Below, one piece after another: positions 1-9,834 of a stretch of DNA of 64,000 nucleotides (positions are counted from its first letter, which is position 1; each line of letters opens with the position of its first letter). The notes beneath the pieces were generated by a model. That model made no database searches and was not told the origin of the DNA. It was given only the letters and a program-made list of their open reading frames with translations. The position numbers and the translations under genes were made by a program. This stretch comes from JANRLF01 sp033762815. Its GTDB lineage: Bacteria; Bacteroidota; Bacteroidia; Chitinophagales; CAIOSU01. The stretch is from NCBI GenBank assembly GCA_033762815.1, contig JANRLF010000002.1, positions 186,001-250,000 of the forward strand, given 5' to 3'.

Positions 1-3000
1 GCCGCTGGCGGCAATTCAGGTGCCAGCTCATCATCCTTTATTACGGGTTGGGGGGCGAAGGGTAGTTCCTTATCCTGGTTTTTCCTTTTACGCTTGCTGC
101 GCAAGTTTTCAAAGAGGTCTTTCACCGTGTCAAACTCCTTACGGTACGAAACGCCTACTCCCGTTCTGTTAAGGTTCCTATCCTGAAAAATATCGTATTG
201 GCCTTTCCTAAATACTTTAACCTTTATCCTTCCATCAGGGGTAATGTTGTAACGTATCTCAAAGTCGCCCGTAATGGCGTTGGTGGTAGTATTGGAAGTG
301 CTGGTATTTTGGTTTTGGCCAAAATCGAAATTGCCCCCTATGTCCACCTCAATCCTATCATTGAAGAACGATTTGGTTAATGCCAGTTGCAATTCCCTGC
401 GGTTTTCGAAAGTGGATTCATCTGTTCCACCCCCTGTATTGCTGCCATCGCCGGTTTGGCTCTGGTAGTTGCGGTAATTGATATCTAATTGCACTTCCGT
501 GATAAACTTGCTGATCCAGTCTGTTAGGTAAATAGACAATTGGTTCGATACGAATTCGCTTACGGTATTGTTCACGCCCTGGGCAATATTGGAGTTGACC
601 GAGGAACCCAAAGGGATAACAGGCAAGAAACGGTTGAGTACCAAAAGGCCCACCACTTGTTTGTTCAGCTCGTTTTGGTCTTGCCTTACCAATGCCAGCT
701 TACTGTCAAGGGCACTTCGGATGCCTTGATCTACATTGGGCACATCAATATCAAAATTGATATCGGGGCTTAGCAAGCTACCCGCCAATTTCAGTTCAAG
801 ATAAACAGGGATACGGTTTTTCGATTGCTGTTTGGGGGCATCTTCTTTCAATACATCTTCTATCAAGTCGTAAGGCGCAGCTCTCAATTTGTAAATGGCC
901 TTAATGGCCAAACGGGCATCGTAGGGGTCGCCAGTCCAGAGTATTTCACTGCCTTTCGCAATCTCAAAGTTTTTGCTGATTACTTTTTGCAGACTAAACA
1001 AGTATTGGCCCTTTTCAATTTCGTAACGGCCTACCATCGTGAAGTCGCCATTTTTATCAAACTGCACTTTCATGTTGCCCCTTCCGGTGGCGGTAATCAC
1101 ATCACCATCCGTAGGACTCATGATCAGGTTGATTTGTGCATCGGGGGTGATATCCAAATCAAAATCGACAGATACCCCACCAGAACGGATGGCTATTTGT
1201 TGCTTGTTTTTGACGGTATCTTTCTGTATAAACCTGAAGAAATTGTATTTGTCAACATCCTTGGCATTGTTTACTGCGATGGAAAACTTGGTATTCTTTT
1301 TAGTAGTAGCGGCTGCATAAAATTGCACGTCGTTCAAGGGGCCATTGATAGTTACCAAGCCACCCGCATACACTTCGCCAAAGAAGTCGCCGTTCATTTT
1401 TTCGGTGGTATTCAGGAATTGGAAATTGTCCGTTTTGATATCAATGTCCAAATTGAAATCTTTCAAATTTTGATGATAGATGGTGCCAGTGGCCTTGGCT
1501 AGGTTGCCCTTGGCATCTTTTAAGGTTATCTCCTTCAGTGCAATGCCTTCTTTGGTAAAGTCAATTTCTTCTTGATCGAAGGTATAATGGCTGCCCAAAT
1601 AGTTGACGGTCGCCCCTCCGTTATAAGCAGTTACCTGCCCTGTAAGCACTGGCTTTTCAAAAGTGCCACCTACATGTAAGTATCCTTTCGCTGTACCAGC
1701 CACACGGCTCACAAAATTGCTGGCAAAATGTTCAATGTGCGGAAGGTGGGCCTTTTCTATGTTGAAGTCGATATTCAGATAATTATCCTTGCTGGCCAAA
1801 TCGTAGCTGCCATTGATGCCTATGTCGTTCAAGCCCCCTTTGAAACGGCCGTTGAGACTGATTTTTTCTTCCGTAGGCACGAATGAACCCGTCATTTGCA
1901 AATCGCCCAGCACATCGCCGTCAATACTGAACTGGCTTAAATCGGCCATGGCTATCAGTTTTGGGTCTTTTAGCACATCAGTTATGGTAAAATAGCCGTT
2001 GGCTACGCCCATAAGCCGATGGCCGGCCATGATTTCAAGCCCTGGAATGACCTCTTCAATATTAATGTTTTCAAACTCTACATTTAGATGGCTTCTGCCC
2101 GGAGGGTTGTAAGTGTTAATGGTAAAGAAGTGGTCGCCCTTGTAAAGCTTAAGGTTTTTCACCGCAAACATGGTAGAGTCATAGTAAAGGCTGTTGTTTT
2201 CTTGAATGTTCCAGGCTTCATTATTGATTACCACTTTGGAAGGCAACAGCGTGAGCCATACTTTTTGCAAATCGCTGGAAAGCTTTCCGTTCAGCACCAT
2301 ATTGTTGGGTGCATCTTCCTGCTGTATGGCAAACTTGAAGAGCATGGTGTCCTTATCGATACCCGCATCCAGCCGTAGCCATTGGGTGAAAATACTGTCC
2401 TTCATGAATACGGTGTCTATGTACGCATGCACATCTACCTTGTCGGCATTAGATGCCGCATTTACCGTGATATCTGCCATACGGAATTTCTTAAACGTGG
2501 CCCCCCGGATATCGGAATTGAGCTCAAAGCTATTGTCGGAGCTATTGAAAAAACCATTGATGGTACCTTCCTCAATATTCGCCAAATCCTTATGCAACAA
2601 GCGTGAAAGATTGCCGGTGTTATCAAATGCAATATTGAATTCGAAATTCTGCCTAATACTATCGGTCAGTTGCTCTGTGCCTCGGGTGGTAGGCTCAAAG
2701 TAATACTTGAAGAACCGGCCAAGGGCATTGGGTAAGTCTTTAAAATTGAAGCGTCCATTCATGCTGGCCTCCAAAAAATCACTGGTTACTACCAATGCTT
2801 TTCCATCGGGGTTATCAAAGGAATAAAATTGCAGGCTGTCCAAAACATATAAGGAATCATCTTTAATGATATTCGTATGCTTTGCAGTAAAGCTCCCATT
2901 GATGCTGTCTATTTTGTCGCCTATCAAGTCTAGGCTCATATCCGTGGATAGCTTGATATCGCTATCGGTTAAATTGAGTGCCTTCAGGTTGGCTTTGGTA

Positions 3001-4835
3001 ACTAATGAATGGAACTTGAAAACGGGCAGTTGTTGGGCCAGGTTGATGTCGCCCTCAAAATCAAGATCCAAGTTGTCATCTTTTACGGAAAAGTAACCTT
3101 TAAATTCATTTTGCTTAAAAATACCATCGAAGCGGATATCGCGATAGACATAGTCTTTCACCGTAATGGAATTGATAATCCCATCCCCGTTGGCTTCCAA
3201 TACCTTTAGGTTGAATCCGGAACCTTCCACCTTGCTACGCATGGTCATTTTGCCCAAATAGTCCTGGTTGAGCCAGGTACCCATATCAAATTCGGTGGTA
3301 GATAGATTGCCTGAGTAATAGGGCTTGCCCTCATCAATTTTAAAATTGATATCAGACTTTACTCTTCCTATGGAAGATATCAGCTCTCCATCGGCAACAA
3401 AATCGTTAATAAAGCCATCGAACCTGCCGCTGAACCATACTACCCCCAATCTTCTCATACTTTCTAAATGAGGCACTTCAGGATATATCTTTAGTAGGTC
3501 GGCAACATCGGTGCGTACTTTTTTCACCTCTCCCGAAATAAAGGTTTCATTGATTTTGGGCAAACCCTTAAAAGACACATTTCCATTGAATACACTATGG
3601 TCGCCACATTCCAAAAGCAAATCCCTACCCTTCAAATTGCTTACCGTCCCCCTCACATAGCCACTTAAATTCACTATGTTATGGTCTATCGGTGTCAGGG
3701 CATGTGCATAGTAATTGATGTCTTTTATGGATACTTTGGCCCTTTTAAATTTGCCCGTCATAGTTACCTTTTCCTCATACTTTCCAAAATCGCTTATATG
3801 CTCGTATTCCATGGCATAATAATCGGTAATGTTACTTTCAGGGGTAATGACATGCAGCTTTTTGAACTCCATGATATTAGGAGCAATCTTCGCATCAGCT
3901 TCCAAATGTTTCAGGGTAAAACCGCTTCGTTCTTTTGCTGAAATATTGTTTACCCTTACAAACAGCGAATCATCCACCAATCGAGCATTATTCATATCTA
4001 TGTCAATGCCACTCACTACAATATGGTCATAGTCCATCCCTTTTTCCCTCAAAGGATAGTTTTCTTTATGGAATGAGAAGAATGAGCCGTTGATGGAAAG
4101 GTGCGCCAGCCTTAAGTCCCAACAATCGGCATTCAACATTTCCGCAACTTGTTCTTTTACCTTTTCGGGCCTATCCAAGGTATCATTGTGGCGTTTGGTA
4201 GTATCGTAGGGTCGGTAATCGCGAAAGGCAACTTGGGCACTATCTAAACGAAGGTCGTCCAGGAAGCAATGTTTGTTTTCGAAGTTTACCTTATCTGCCG
4301 TAAGGCCAAGAAATGCCAATTTGGTAGTCAATTGATTTTGTGAGGGCTCATTCAGTAGATTGAAATTGAGCCCATGCATATACACCTCCTTGAAGCTGAG
4401 GTCAAAGGGCTTTGAAGGGGTAGTATCGTTGGGGCCATTGGTAAATTGGTCAGTGATGAATTCAAAATTGAACCGGGTACTGTCCACTGCCTTGTGCAGA
4501 TAGATATGGGTATCGTGCAAGTCTACTCTGGCAATGCGCAGTTTATTGTCCCAAGGCTGGAACAGGCTCAAACGTACATCCAGTTTATGGGCAAAGAAAA
4601 GGGTATCCTTAGACAAATCCTCCACCAGCATGTCGTGCAATATCAACCTGCGGAAAAACTTGATTTCTACCGAAGCTATATTCACCTTAGTGCCCAGCTT
4701 ATCGCTTAGGTAACCCGTAATGTGTTGTGCAATCCATGTTTGCACCCGAGGCTGGTTGACCAGAAAGTAAAATGTACCAAGCAACAATACGACTATTGTG
4801 CTAACGATGAGCGATATTTTGGCTAATTTCCTCAA
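1..4835 (-). CDS. tamB: TamB-family translocation/assembly module protein (3' end cut by window edge)
   Basis: A single open frame runs from about 4835 to the window edge; I checked it at three distant places and the frame is the same, so there is no net frameshift. The N-terminus has a signal-anchor (about residues 4-24, rich in I, V and L) followed by a segment with a QPRVQTWIAQH-like run and then LGTKVNIASVEIKFF, the usual start of Bacteroidota TamB (DUF490) proteins. The visible C-terminus contains GVGVSYRKEFD and a basic tail, typical of the family's end, so probably only a few residues are missing. TamB is an inner-membrane-anchored, periplasm-spanning beta-helical protein thought to move lipids or help assemble outer-membrane proteins. 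No ATG fits upstream of the anchor; the best start is TTG at 4835, with an in-frame stop about 17 codons upstream. It is divergent from tsaD, a common arrangement in this phylum. Confidence 0.88.
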   Translation of the reverse strand, partial: MRKLAKISLIVSTIVVLLLGTFYFLVNQPRVQTWIAQHITGYLSDKLGTKVNIASVEIKFFRRLILHDMLVEDLSKDTLFFAHKLDVRLSLFQPWDNKLRIARVDLHDTHIYLHKAVDSTRFNFEFITDQFTNGPNDTTPSKPFDLSFKEVYMHGLNFNLLNEPSQNQLTTKLAFLGLTADKVNFENKHCFLDDLRLDSAQVAFRDYRPYDTTKRHNDTLDRPEKVKEQVAEMLNADCWDLRLAHLSINGSFFSFHKENYPLREKGMDYDHIVVSGIDIDMNNARLVDDSLFVRVNNISAKERSGFTLKHLEADAKIAPNIMEFKKLHVITPESNITDYYAMEYEHISDFGKYEEKVTMTGKFKRAKVSIKDINYYAHALTPIDHNIVNLSGYVRGTVSNLKGRDLLLECGDHSVFNGNVSFKGLPKINETFISGEVKKVRTDVADLLKIYPEVPHLESMRRLGVVWFSGRFDGFINDFVADGELISSIGRVKSDINFKIDEGKPYYSGNLSTTEFDMGTWLNQDYLGKMTMRSKVEGSGFNLKVLEANGDGIINSITVKDYVYRDIRFDGIFKQNEFKGYFSVKDDNLDLDFEGDINLAQQLPVFKFHSLVTKANLKALNLTDSDIKLSTDMSLDLIGDKIDSINGSFTAKHTNIIKDDSLYVLDSLQFYSFDNPDGKALVVTSDFLEASMNGRFNFKDLPNALGRFFKYYFEPTTRGTEQLTDSIRQNFEFNIAFDNTGNLSRLLHKDLANIEEGTINGFFNSSDNSFELNSDIRGATFKKFRMADITVNAASNADKVDVHAYIDTVFMKDSIFTQWLRLDAGIDKDTMLFKFAIQQEDAPNNMVLNGKLSSDLQKVWLTLLPSKVVINNEAWNIQENNSLYYDSTMFAVKNLKLYKGDHFFTINTYNPPGRSHLNVEFENINIEEVIPGLEIMAGHRLMGVANGYFTITDVLKDPKLIAMADLSQFSIDGDVLGDLQMTGSFVPTEEKISLNGRFKGGLNDIGINGSYDLASKDNYLNIDFNIEKAHLPHIEHFASNFVSRVAGTAKGYLHVGGTFEKPVLTGQVTAYNGGATVNYLGSHYTFDQEEIDFTKEGIALKEITLKDAKGNLAKATGTIYHQNLKDFNLDIDIKTDNFQFLNTTEKMNGDFFGEVYAGGLVTINGPLNDVQFYAAATTKKNTKFSIAVNNAKDVDKYNFFRFIQKDTVKNKQQIAIRSGGVSVDFDLDITPDAQINLIMSPTDGDVITATGRGNMKVQFDKNGDFTMVGRYEIEKGQYLFSLQKVISKNFEIAKGSEILWTGDPYDARLAIKAIYKLRAAPYDLIEDVLKEDAPKQQSKNRIPVYLELKLAGSLLSPDINFDIDVPNVDQGIRSALDSKLALVRQDQNELNKQVVGLLVLNRFLPVIPLGSSVNSNIAQGVNNTVSEFVSNQLSIYLTDWISKFITEVQLDINYRNYQSQTGDGSNTGGGTDESTFENRRELQLALTKSFFNDRIEVDIGGNFDFGQNQNTSTSNTTTNAITGDFEIRYNITPDGRIKVKVFRKGQYDIFQDRNLNRTGVGVSYRKEFDTVKDLFENLRSKRKRKNQDKELPFAPQPVIKDDELAPELPPA

Positions 4836-4905
4836 TTTTGTCAGGCATGCCGGAGCAAAGCCGTTATCTAAACGTTAAAAATACGATTCTGTTACAAGAT
4901 ATTCG

Positions 4906-5910
4906 ATGAAGGACATCCACATACTGGCTGTTGAATCCTCTTGCGATGATACTTCAGCGGCCGTTTTCAGGAATGACTCCATTCTTGCCAACTTGGTTGC
5001 GGGCCAAGAAGTTCATCGTGCTTATGGGGGCGTGGTACCGGAATTGGCTTCAAGGGCGCACTTGCAAAATATTATTCCGGTAGTAGATGCGGCATTGAAA
5101 CAGGCCGCAATTGATAAACAACAGTTGGATGCCATTGCCTTTACCCGTGGGCCAGGATTGATAGGCAGCTTGTTGGTAGGGGTTTCTTTCTGCAAGGCCA
5201 TGGCATTGGCCTTGAATATACCCCTTATTGAGGTAAACCACATGCAGGCACATGTTTTGGCGCATTTTATTGAGCAACCCATGCCTAAGTTTCCTTTTCT
5301 GTGCCTTACCGTTTCAGGCGGGCATACCCAAATTGTGTTGGTTCGTGATTACTTGGATATGGAGGTAGTAGGCAAAACCTTGGATGATGCGGCAGGGGAG
5401 GCCTTTGACAAGACCGCTAAAATATTGGGCTTGCCATATCCCGGCGGCCCGCTAGTTGATAAATATGCCCAGCAAGGAAGCCCCAAGTTTAAATTTGCAG
5501 AGCAGGCTATTCAAGGGCTCGATTTCAGCTTTAGCGGCTTCAAAACCTCTGTGTTATATTCTTTACAAAAGTGGCAAAAAGATGACCCTAATTTTATTGA
5601 AAACAACCTTTATGACCTTTGCGCTTCCATCCAACACAACATTTGCGAAGCTCTAATACGCAAACTTGCAAGGGCGGCAAGGGAATACCATATTAAGGAA
5701 ATAGCCATAGCGGGCGGTGTTTCTGCCAATACGGGCTTGAGGTCGGCACTGGCAGAGGCTGGGGAAAAGCATGGTTGGAATATTTATATCCCAAAATTTG
5801 AATATTGCACCGACAATGCCGGAATGATAGGCATTACCGCTTATTATAAATACCTCAAAGGAGCATTCACTGACCAGTCCGTAACGCCCTTGGCGAGATA
5901 TGGTTTTTAG
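4906..5910 (+). CDS. tsaD: tRNA N6-adenosine threonylcarbamoyltransferase TsaD
   Basis: TsaD transfers threonylcarbamoyl from threonylcarbamoyl-AMP to A37 of ANN-decoding tRNAs (t6A). The 334-residue length is normal. Visible motifs are AVESSCDDTSAAV at the N-terminus, the metal-binding histidines H112 and H116 in NHMQAHVLAH, the SGGHTQ nucleotide-binding loop, AGEAFDKTAK, and the C-terminal CTDNAGMI with its metal-binding Asp. The gene is divergent from tamB across about 70 bp. I saw no clear TAnnTTTG box in that gap. The ATG start matches the family N-terminus directly. Confidence 0.97.
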   Translation: MKDIHILAVESSCDDTSAAVFRNDSILANLVAGQEVHRAYGGVVPELASRAHLQNIIPVVDAALKQAAIDKQQLDAIAFTRGPGLIGSLLVGVSFCKAMALALNIPLIEVNHMQAHVLAHFIEQPMPKFPFLCLTVSGGHTQIVLVRDYLDMEVVGKTLDDAAGEAFDKTAKILGLPYPGGPLVDKYAQQGSPKFKFAEQAIQGLDFSFSGFKTSVLYSLQKWQKDDPNFIENNLYDLCASIQHNICEALIRKLARAAREYHIKEIAIAGGVSANTGLRSALAEAGEKHGWNIYIPKFEYCTDNAGMIGITAYYKYLKGAFTDQSVTPLARYGF

Positions 5911-5934
5911 TATTGAGTAATGAGTACCTAGAAA

Positions 5935-6594
5935 CTAGCTTAACTTAGATGCTACCAAGTTGATGAACTCACTGCGGGTTGATTGCTTTTCAAATTCTCC
6001 CGTAAATGCCGAGGTAGTGGTCACGGAGTTTTGTTTCTGAACCCCGCGCATCATCATACATAGGTGCTTAGCCTCAATTACTACTGCTACGCCCAGGGGT
6101 TGTAAAACCTCTTGTATGCAATCGCGTATTTGTACGGTAAGGCGCTCCTGTACTTGCAACCTACGGGCAAACACATCTACCACACGGGGAATTTTACTTA
6201 AGCCTACGATATTGCCATTGGGGATATAAGCCACATGCGCCCTGCCATAAAATGGCAACATATGGTGTTCGCACAATGAGAACAGTTCAATATCTTTCAC
6301 AATAATCATTTCACTGCGGTTCTCATGGAAAATGGCCCCTTCCAGTATCTGTCGGGCATCTAACTGATAGCCGTGGGTCAAGAATTGGTAGGCTTTAGCA
6401 ACCCTTTCAGGTGTTTTCAGCAAGCCCTCGCGATATACGTCCTCCCCCAATGAATCAAGGATGGACGCCACATTCCGGCTGAGGTCTTTAGTGGCATGAT
6501 CGTTATAGATATCCAGCTTTTGATAAAGGTAGCCTTCTTCTTCGTCGTCGTGGTGATGGTGCATAGGTAGGTTATTCTCCAAAGTATTCAACAT
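5935..6594 (-). CDS. folE: GTP cyclohydrolase I FolE
   Basis: Converts GTP to 7,8-dihydroneopterin triphosphate, the entry step to tetrahydrofolate, biopterin and 7-deazaguanine pathways. Zinc ligands are visible as Cys108 and His111 in CEHHMLPF and Cys179 in LCMMMRG, followed by SVTTTSAFTGEF, the signature of type I enzymes. The N-terminal 25 residues are His/Glu-rich and not conserved. The ATG at 6594 overlaps the end of queD by 23 bp; an alternative ATG at 6564 would leave a 7-bp gap. Either way the gene is co-transcribed and probably translationally coupled with queD, whose product uses the FolE product. Confidence 0.96.
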   Translation of the reverse strand: MLNTLENNLPMHHHHDDEEEGYLYQKLDIYNDHATKDLSRNVASILDSLGEDVYREGLLKTPERVAKAYQFLTHGYQLDARQILEGAIFHENRSEMIIVKDIELFSLCEHHMLPFYGRAHVAYIPNGNIVGLSKIPRVVDVFARRLQVQERLTVQIRDCIQEVLQPLGVAVVIEAKHLCMMMRGVQKQNSVTTTSAFTGEFEKQSTRSEFINLVASKLS

Positions 6595-6988
6595 ATATGT
6601 TTTCTGTTTCGTACAGCTTTACGCAGTACAGTTTGCCACCAGTAATGTGTGGTACTAAGCGCTCCCAAATGGCAATGGCCAAGTTCTCCGTGGAAGTGAA
6701 TTTGCCTTGCATAAATGGCACGTCAACATTCAAATTCTTATGGTCAAGCGCATCCACTATTTCCCTTTTTATAATGGTGCTTAAATCCTTTACGTTCATA
6801 ATGAAGCCAGTATCGGGGTGGGGTGTTCCCTTTATGGTGACGAACAAATCATAATTGTGCCCGTGCCAGTTCTTGTTTGCACATTTGCCAAATACCTCAT
6901 TGTTCCGTTCTATGCTCCAGTCAGGGTTATAGAGTTGGTGCGCTGCGTTAAAGTGCTCTTTTCTGGTTAAATATACTATAGATGCCAT
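6572..6988 (-). CDS. queD: 6-carboxy/6-pyruvoyl-tetrahydropterin synthase family protein
   Basis: Member of the PTPS/QueD T-fold family acting on dihydroneopterin triphosphate. Zinc-binding histidines are H17 in HFNAAH and H42/H44 in WHGHNY; the catalytic Cys36 lies in GKCANKN. It could make 6-carboxytetrahydropterin (queuosine route) or 6-pyruvoyltetrahydropterin; the sequence alone does not decide, so the symbol is provisional. I start it at 6988 rather than at the longer reading 21 bp upstream because a perfect TATCTTTG promoter box (6993-7000) lies inside that extension and MASIVYLTRKEHFNAAH is the normal family beginning. The mRNA would be almost leaderless. folE follows with overlap. 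Confidence 0.88.
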   Translation of the reverse strand: MASIVYLTRKEHFNAAHQLYNPDWSIERNNEVFGKCANKNWHGHNYDLFVTIKGTPHPDTGFIMNVKDLSTIIKREIVDALDHKNLNVDVPFMQGKFTSTENLAIAIWERLVPHITGGKLYCVKLYETENIYVEYFGE

Positions 6989-6992
6989 GCTG

Positions 6993-7000
6993 CAAAGATA
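6993..7000 (-). promoter_or_regulatory. -7 box TATCTTTG upstream of queD-folE
   Basis: Reads TATCTTTG on the minus strand, a perfect match to the Bacteroidota TAnnTTTG -7 element. Only four bases (CAGC) separate it from the ATG at 6988, so transcription would begin at or within a base or two of the start codon. No TTG-type -33 element is seen at the usual distance. Confidence 0.65.
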
Positions 7001-7013
7001 CGGATACATCTTT

Positions 7014-8324
7014 TTATGATGCCTTGTTGTAATCCAAGGCAGTTTTATATGCTTTCAATGTCCGCTCGCGGGCATGCTCATGTTCAATAATAGGTGCAGG
7101 GTAGTCCAAGCTTTCCAATTCGGGTACCCATTTGCGAATGTACTTTAGTTCAGGGTCGAATTTTTTGGCCTGTAAGTAAGGGTTAAATACCCTAAAGTAG
7201 GGTGCTGCATCTACCCCGGAGCCAGCCACCCATTGCCAACTGCCATTATTGCTCGCTAAGTCAAAATCCAAGAGCTTTTCTGCAAAATAAGCTTCACCCC
7301 ATCGCCAATCAATCAAGAGGTCTTTTACTAGATAACTTGCCGCAATCATCCTCACCCTATTGTGCATGTATCCGGTAGTATTCAGTTCTCGTATACCTGC
7401 ATCTACTATGGGCACCCCGGTACGTCCTTCGCACCAACGTTGGAATTCCTTTTCGTCGTTTCGCCATTTAATACTATCGTATTCTTTTCTGAATGCGCTT
7501 TGCACCACGTGTGGAAAATGCCAAAGGATAGCTTGGTAAAACTCCCGCCAAATCAATTCATTCAGGTACTTTTCATTCAACTCTTTTGCCCGTACCGCCA
7601 GTTTTCTGATGCTAATGGTGCCAAACCGTAGGTGCACCCCCATTTTGGAGGTGCCGTCAATGCCCGGTAAATCGCGGGTTTTATGGTAATCCCTTAACAG
7701 TGATTCGCTTGGTTCGATAGGTGGGAAATCAATACTAGAAGGTTCAAATCCAATCTCTTTTAAGCTGGGTATAGGCCTTGTTTCCCTTTTCAAGAAGTTG
7801 TGGAAGTACTTTTCGGTAGGGTAGCTTTTAAGGTAAAAATCATTCAACTTGGCTTTCCATCGCTTACTGTAGGGGGTATATACCACAAATGGACTTCCAT
7901 CGTCTTTCAGTACCTCCTCTTTCTCAAAAATTACTTGGTCTTTATAAGTTTTGAATGGGATGCCCTTACTAGTAAGCAGCTTAACTATTTCTTCATCCCG
8001 CTTTTCTGCGTAAGGTTCATAATCATGATTGGTGTAGACTGACTGTACATTATAATCACTCAGCAGCTTTTCCCATACTGTTTTTGGCTGCCCGATTCTC
8101 ACTTCAAGTGCGCTACCAAGTTGAATCAATACTTGGTTCATTTTTCCCAATGCTTGATGGATAAATTCCACTCGGGCATCGTTTCTGGGCAAATGCTGAA
8201 TAATGTCGGTATCGAAGATGAATAAAGGCAAAACGGGAAACCCTGCTTTCAAGGCATAGTAAAGGGCAGCATTATCGTCCAAACGTAAATCTCTCCGAAG
8301 CCAACACACACTTATCATTTCCAT
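7014..8324 (-). CDS. phrB: Deoxyribodipyrimidine photolyase / cryptochrome family protein
   Basis: FAD-dependent light-driven repair enzyme for cyclobutane pyrimidine dimers. The N-terminal alpha/beta antenna domain begins with CWLRRDLRLDDNAAL; the C-terminal FAD-binding domain shows LNELIWREFYQ, MHNRVRMIAASYLVKDLLIDW and NNGSWQWVAGSGVDAAPYFR, all hallmarks of class I photolyases and related cryptochromes. At 436 residues it is slightly shorter than E. coli PhrB. The open frame extends to 8384, but the family N-terminus begins with the Met at 8324 or 8318. It ends 13 bp before the queD promoter box, so it is upstream of queD-folE but not necessarily in one transcript. Confidence 0.93.
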   Translation of the reverse strand: MEMISVCWLRRDLRLDDNAALYYALKAGFPVLPLFIFDTDIIQHLPRNDARVEFIHQALGKMNQVLIQLGSALEVRIGQPKTVWEKLLSDYNVQSVYTNHDYEPYAEKRDEEIVKLLTSKGIPFKTYKDQVIFEKEEVLKDDGSPFVVYTPYSKRWKAKLNDFYLKSYPTEKYFHNFLKRETRPIPSLKEIGFEPSSIDFPPIEPSESLLRDYHKTRDLPGIDGTSKMGVHLRFGTISIRKLAVRAKELNEKYLNELIWREFYQAILWHFPHVVQSAFRKEYDSIKWRNDEKEFQRWCEGRTGVPIVDAGIRELNTTGYMHNRVRMIAASYLVKDLLIDWRWGEAYFAEKLLDFDLASNNGSWQWVAGSGVDAAPYFRVFNPYLQAKKFDPELKYIRKWVPELESLDYPAPIIEHEHARERTLKAYKTALDYNKAS

Positions 8325-8426
8325 TATACCCCAAACAAGCTGGTTCATACATTGTTCATTCTTTGGCGAGCAATTTGATGCCATTTGTTGTTCTATTTCT
8401 ATATCTTATCGTCCAAATCGCCAATT

Positions 8427-9554
8427 ATGCCTATGCTTCGAATCGCTCAACTGATAATGTTTGTGGCTATGTTTTCTTGTTCCGGCAAAGACATTAAGGA
8501 AACACCTGGTGAGCAAGATGAGGTCGCACAGCGCATACAATTGCCCGCTGGTTTCAAAATCAGTGTGTATGCTAATGATGTAAAGCAGGCAAGGGGAATG
8601 GACATAGGGTCCGATGGTACCGTTTTCGTGGGCAGTAGGAGCGAAGGAAAGGTGTATGCTTTAAAAGATACCAATGGCGACTTTAAAGCCGATAAAATTT
8701 ACACCATTGCTTCAGGGCTTAATATGCCAGCAGGCGTAGCTTTCCATAATGGTAGCCTGTATGTCAGTTCTGTTAGCAGCATCGTGCGATTGGATGATGT
8801 TGAAAACCGTTTGGCCAATCCTCCTGCACCAATAACGGTGTATGATGATTACCCCACCAACGAGCATCACGGTTGGAAATATATTGCTTTTGGCCCCGAT
8901 GGAAAATTGTATGTGCCAGTAGGAGCACCTTGTAATATTTGCAATGAAAGCGACTCCATTTATGCCACCATCACCCGCTTGAACCCTGATGGCAGCAATA
9001 TGGAAATATATGCCAGTGGGGTGCGCAACAGTGTGGGTTTTGATTGGCATCCGCAAACGGGTGAACTATGGTTTACCGAGAACGGCCGTGATTGGTTGGG
9101 CGATGACAGCCCGCCCTGTGAGTTGAACCATGCACCACAAAAGGGCATGCACTTCGGGTTTCCTTTTTGCCATGCAGGCAATCTTGCAGATCCAGAGTTC
9201 GGACAGGGTCATCCGTGTTCTGGTTACACAGCTCCCGCCAAAAATCTGGGCCCGCATGTGGCCCCTTTGGGTATGAAGTTTTATACCGGCAACATGTTTC
9301 CAGCGGAGTACCGCAATCAGATTTTTATAGCAGAACATGGCTCATGGAACCGTAGCACCAAAATAGGGTACAGGATTATGCTGGTAAAATTGAATGGTAA
9401 CCAAGCAGTATCCTATGAACCCTTTGCTACTGGCTGGGAATCAGCAGGAAATGTGTATGGCCGCCCCGTAGATATTGTTTTACTGCCTGATGGGTCCATG
9501 TTGGTCAGTGATGACCATGCGGGTAAAGTTTATAGGATTACTTATGCCAACTGA
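8427..9554 (+). CDS. Sorbosone dehydrogenase-family (soluble glucose dehydrogenase-like) lipoprotein
   Basis: The product resembles PQQ-type glucose/sorbosone dehydrogenases: LPAGFKISVYANDV at the start of a six-bladed propeller, repeated GSDGTVFVGSR and GPDGKLYVPVG blade motifs, a SGVRNSVGFDWHPQTG segment and HGSWNRSTKIGYR near the end. It likely oxidises a sugar or sugar derivative in the periplasm. A hydrophobic N-terminus followed by MFSC suggests lipoprotein processing. The ATG at 8427 is preferred over the reading start at 8385 because it places the signal sequence at the N-terminus; ATG 8433 is also possible. Substrate is unknown. Confidence 0.85.
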   Translation: MPMLRIAQLIMFVAMFSCSGKDIKETPGEQDEVAQRIQLPAGFKISVYANDVKQARGMDIGSDGTVFVGSRSEGKVYALKDTNGDFKADKIYTIASGLNMPAGVAFHNGSLYVSSVSSIVRLDDVENRLANPPAPITVYDDYPTNEHHGWKYIAFGPDGKLYVPVGAPCNICNESDSIYATITRLNPDGSNMEIYASGVRNSVGFDWHPQTGELWFTENGRDWLGDDSPPCELNHAPQKGMHFGFPFCHAGNLADPEFGQGHPCSGYTAPAKNLGPHVAPLGMKFYTGNMFPAEYRNQIFIAEHGSWNRSTKIGYRIMLVKLNGNQAVSYEPFATGWESAGNVYGRPVDIVLLPDGSMLVSDDHAGKVYRITYAN

Positions 9555-9612
9555 TTTATCAAATTGTTTCGCTCCTTCATGGGGATAGGAACAAAGCCAA
9601 GGATGGATGGGT

Positions 9613-9620
9613 TACATTTG
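9613..9620 (+). promoter_or_regulatory. -7 box TACATTTG upstream of the HMA gene
   Basis: Perfect TAnnTTTG match ending four bases (CAGT) before the ATG at 9625, the same geometry and nearly the same spacer as at queD. It implies a leaderless or near-leaderless mRNA and supports the start at 9625 over the reading start at 9607. Confidence 0.65.
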
Positions 9621-9624
9621 CAGT

Positions 9625-9834
9625 ATGGATACCTTACAATTTAATACAAGCATCAATTGCCAAAACTGTGTGCGTTTGGTGAGCAGCTACTTGGATGAAG
9701 AGCAATCGATTGAAAGTTGGGAGGTGGACACTGCCAACCCTGATAAGGTGCTTACTGTTCGTGGCGCGGCTTTGGACAAGGAGCATATAATCGAAACCGT
9801 GAAATCCGCTGGCTTCGAAATATCCCCTAAGTAA
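9625..9834 (+). CDS. Small heavy-metal-associated (HMA) domain protein, CopZ-like
   Basis: A 69-residue single-domain protein with the ferredoxin-like HMA fold pattern. INCQNC supplies the metal-binding pair Cys12 and Cys15, and the C-terminus ends KSAGFEISPK in the usual way. It probably binds Cu(I) or another soft metal as a chaperone. There is no copper ATPase nearby in the window, so its partner is unknown. Its stop codon directly abuts the stop of the convergent lipoprotein gene, with no intergenic base. Confidence 0.85.
   Translation: MDTLQFNTSINCQNCVRLVSSYLDEEQSIESWEVDTANPDKVLTVRGAALDKEHIIETVKSAGFEISPK

Noticed and set aside
825..1502. Plus-strand open frame of 225 codons within tamB
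   Set aside because: Antisense to the TamB frame, which I verified at several points; the translated sequence shows no protein-like domain.
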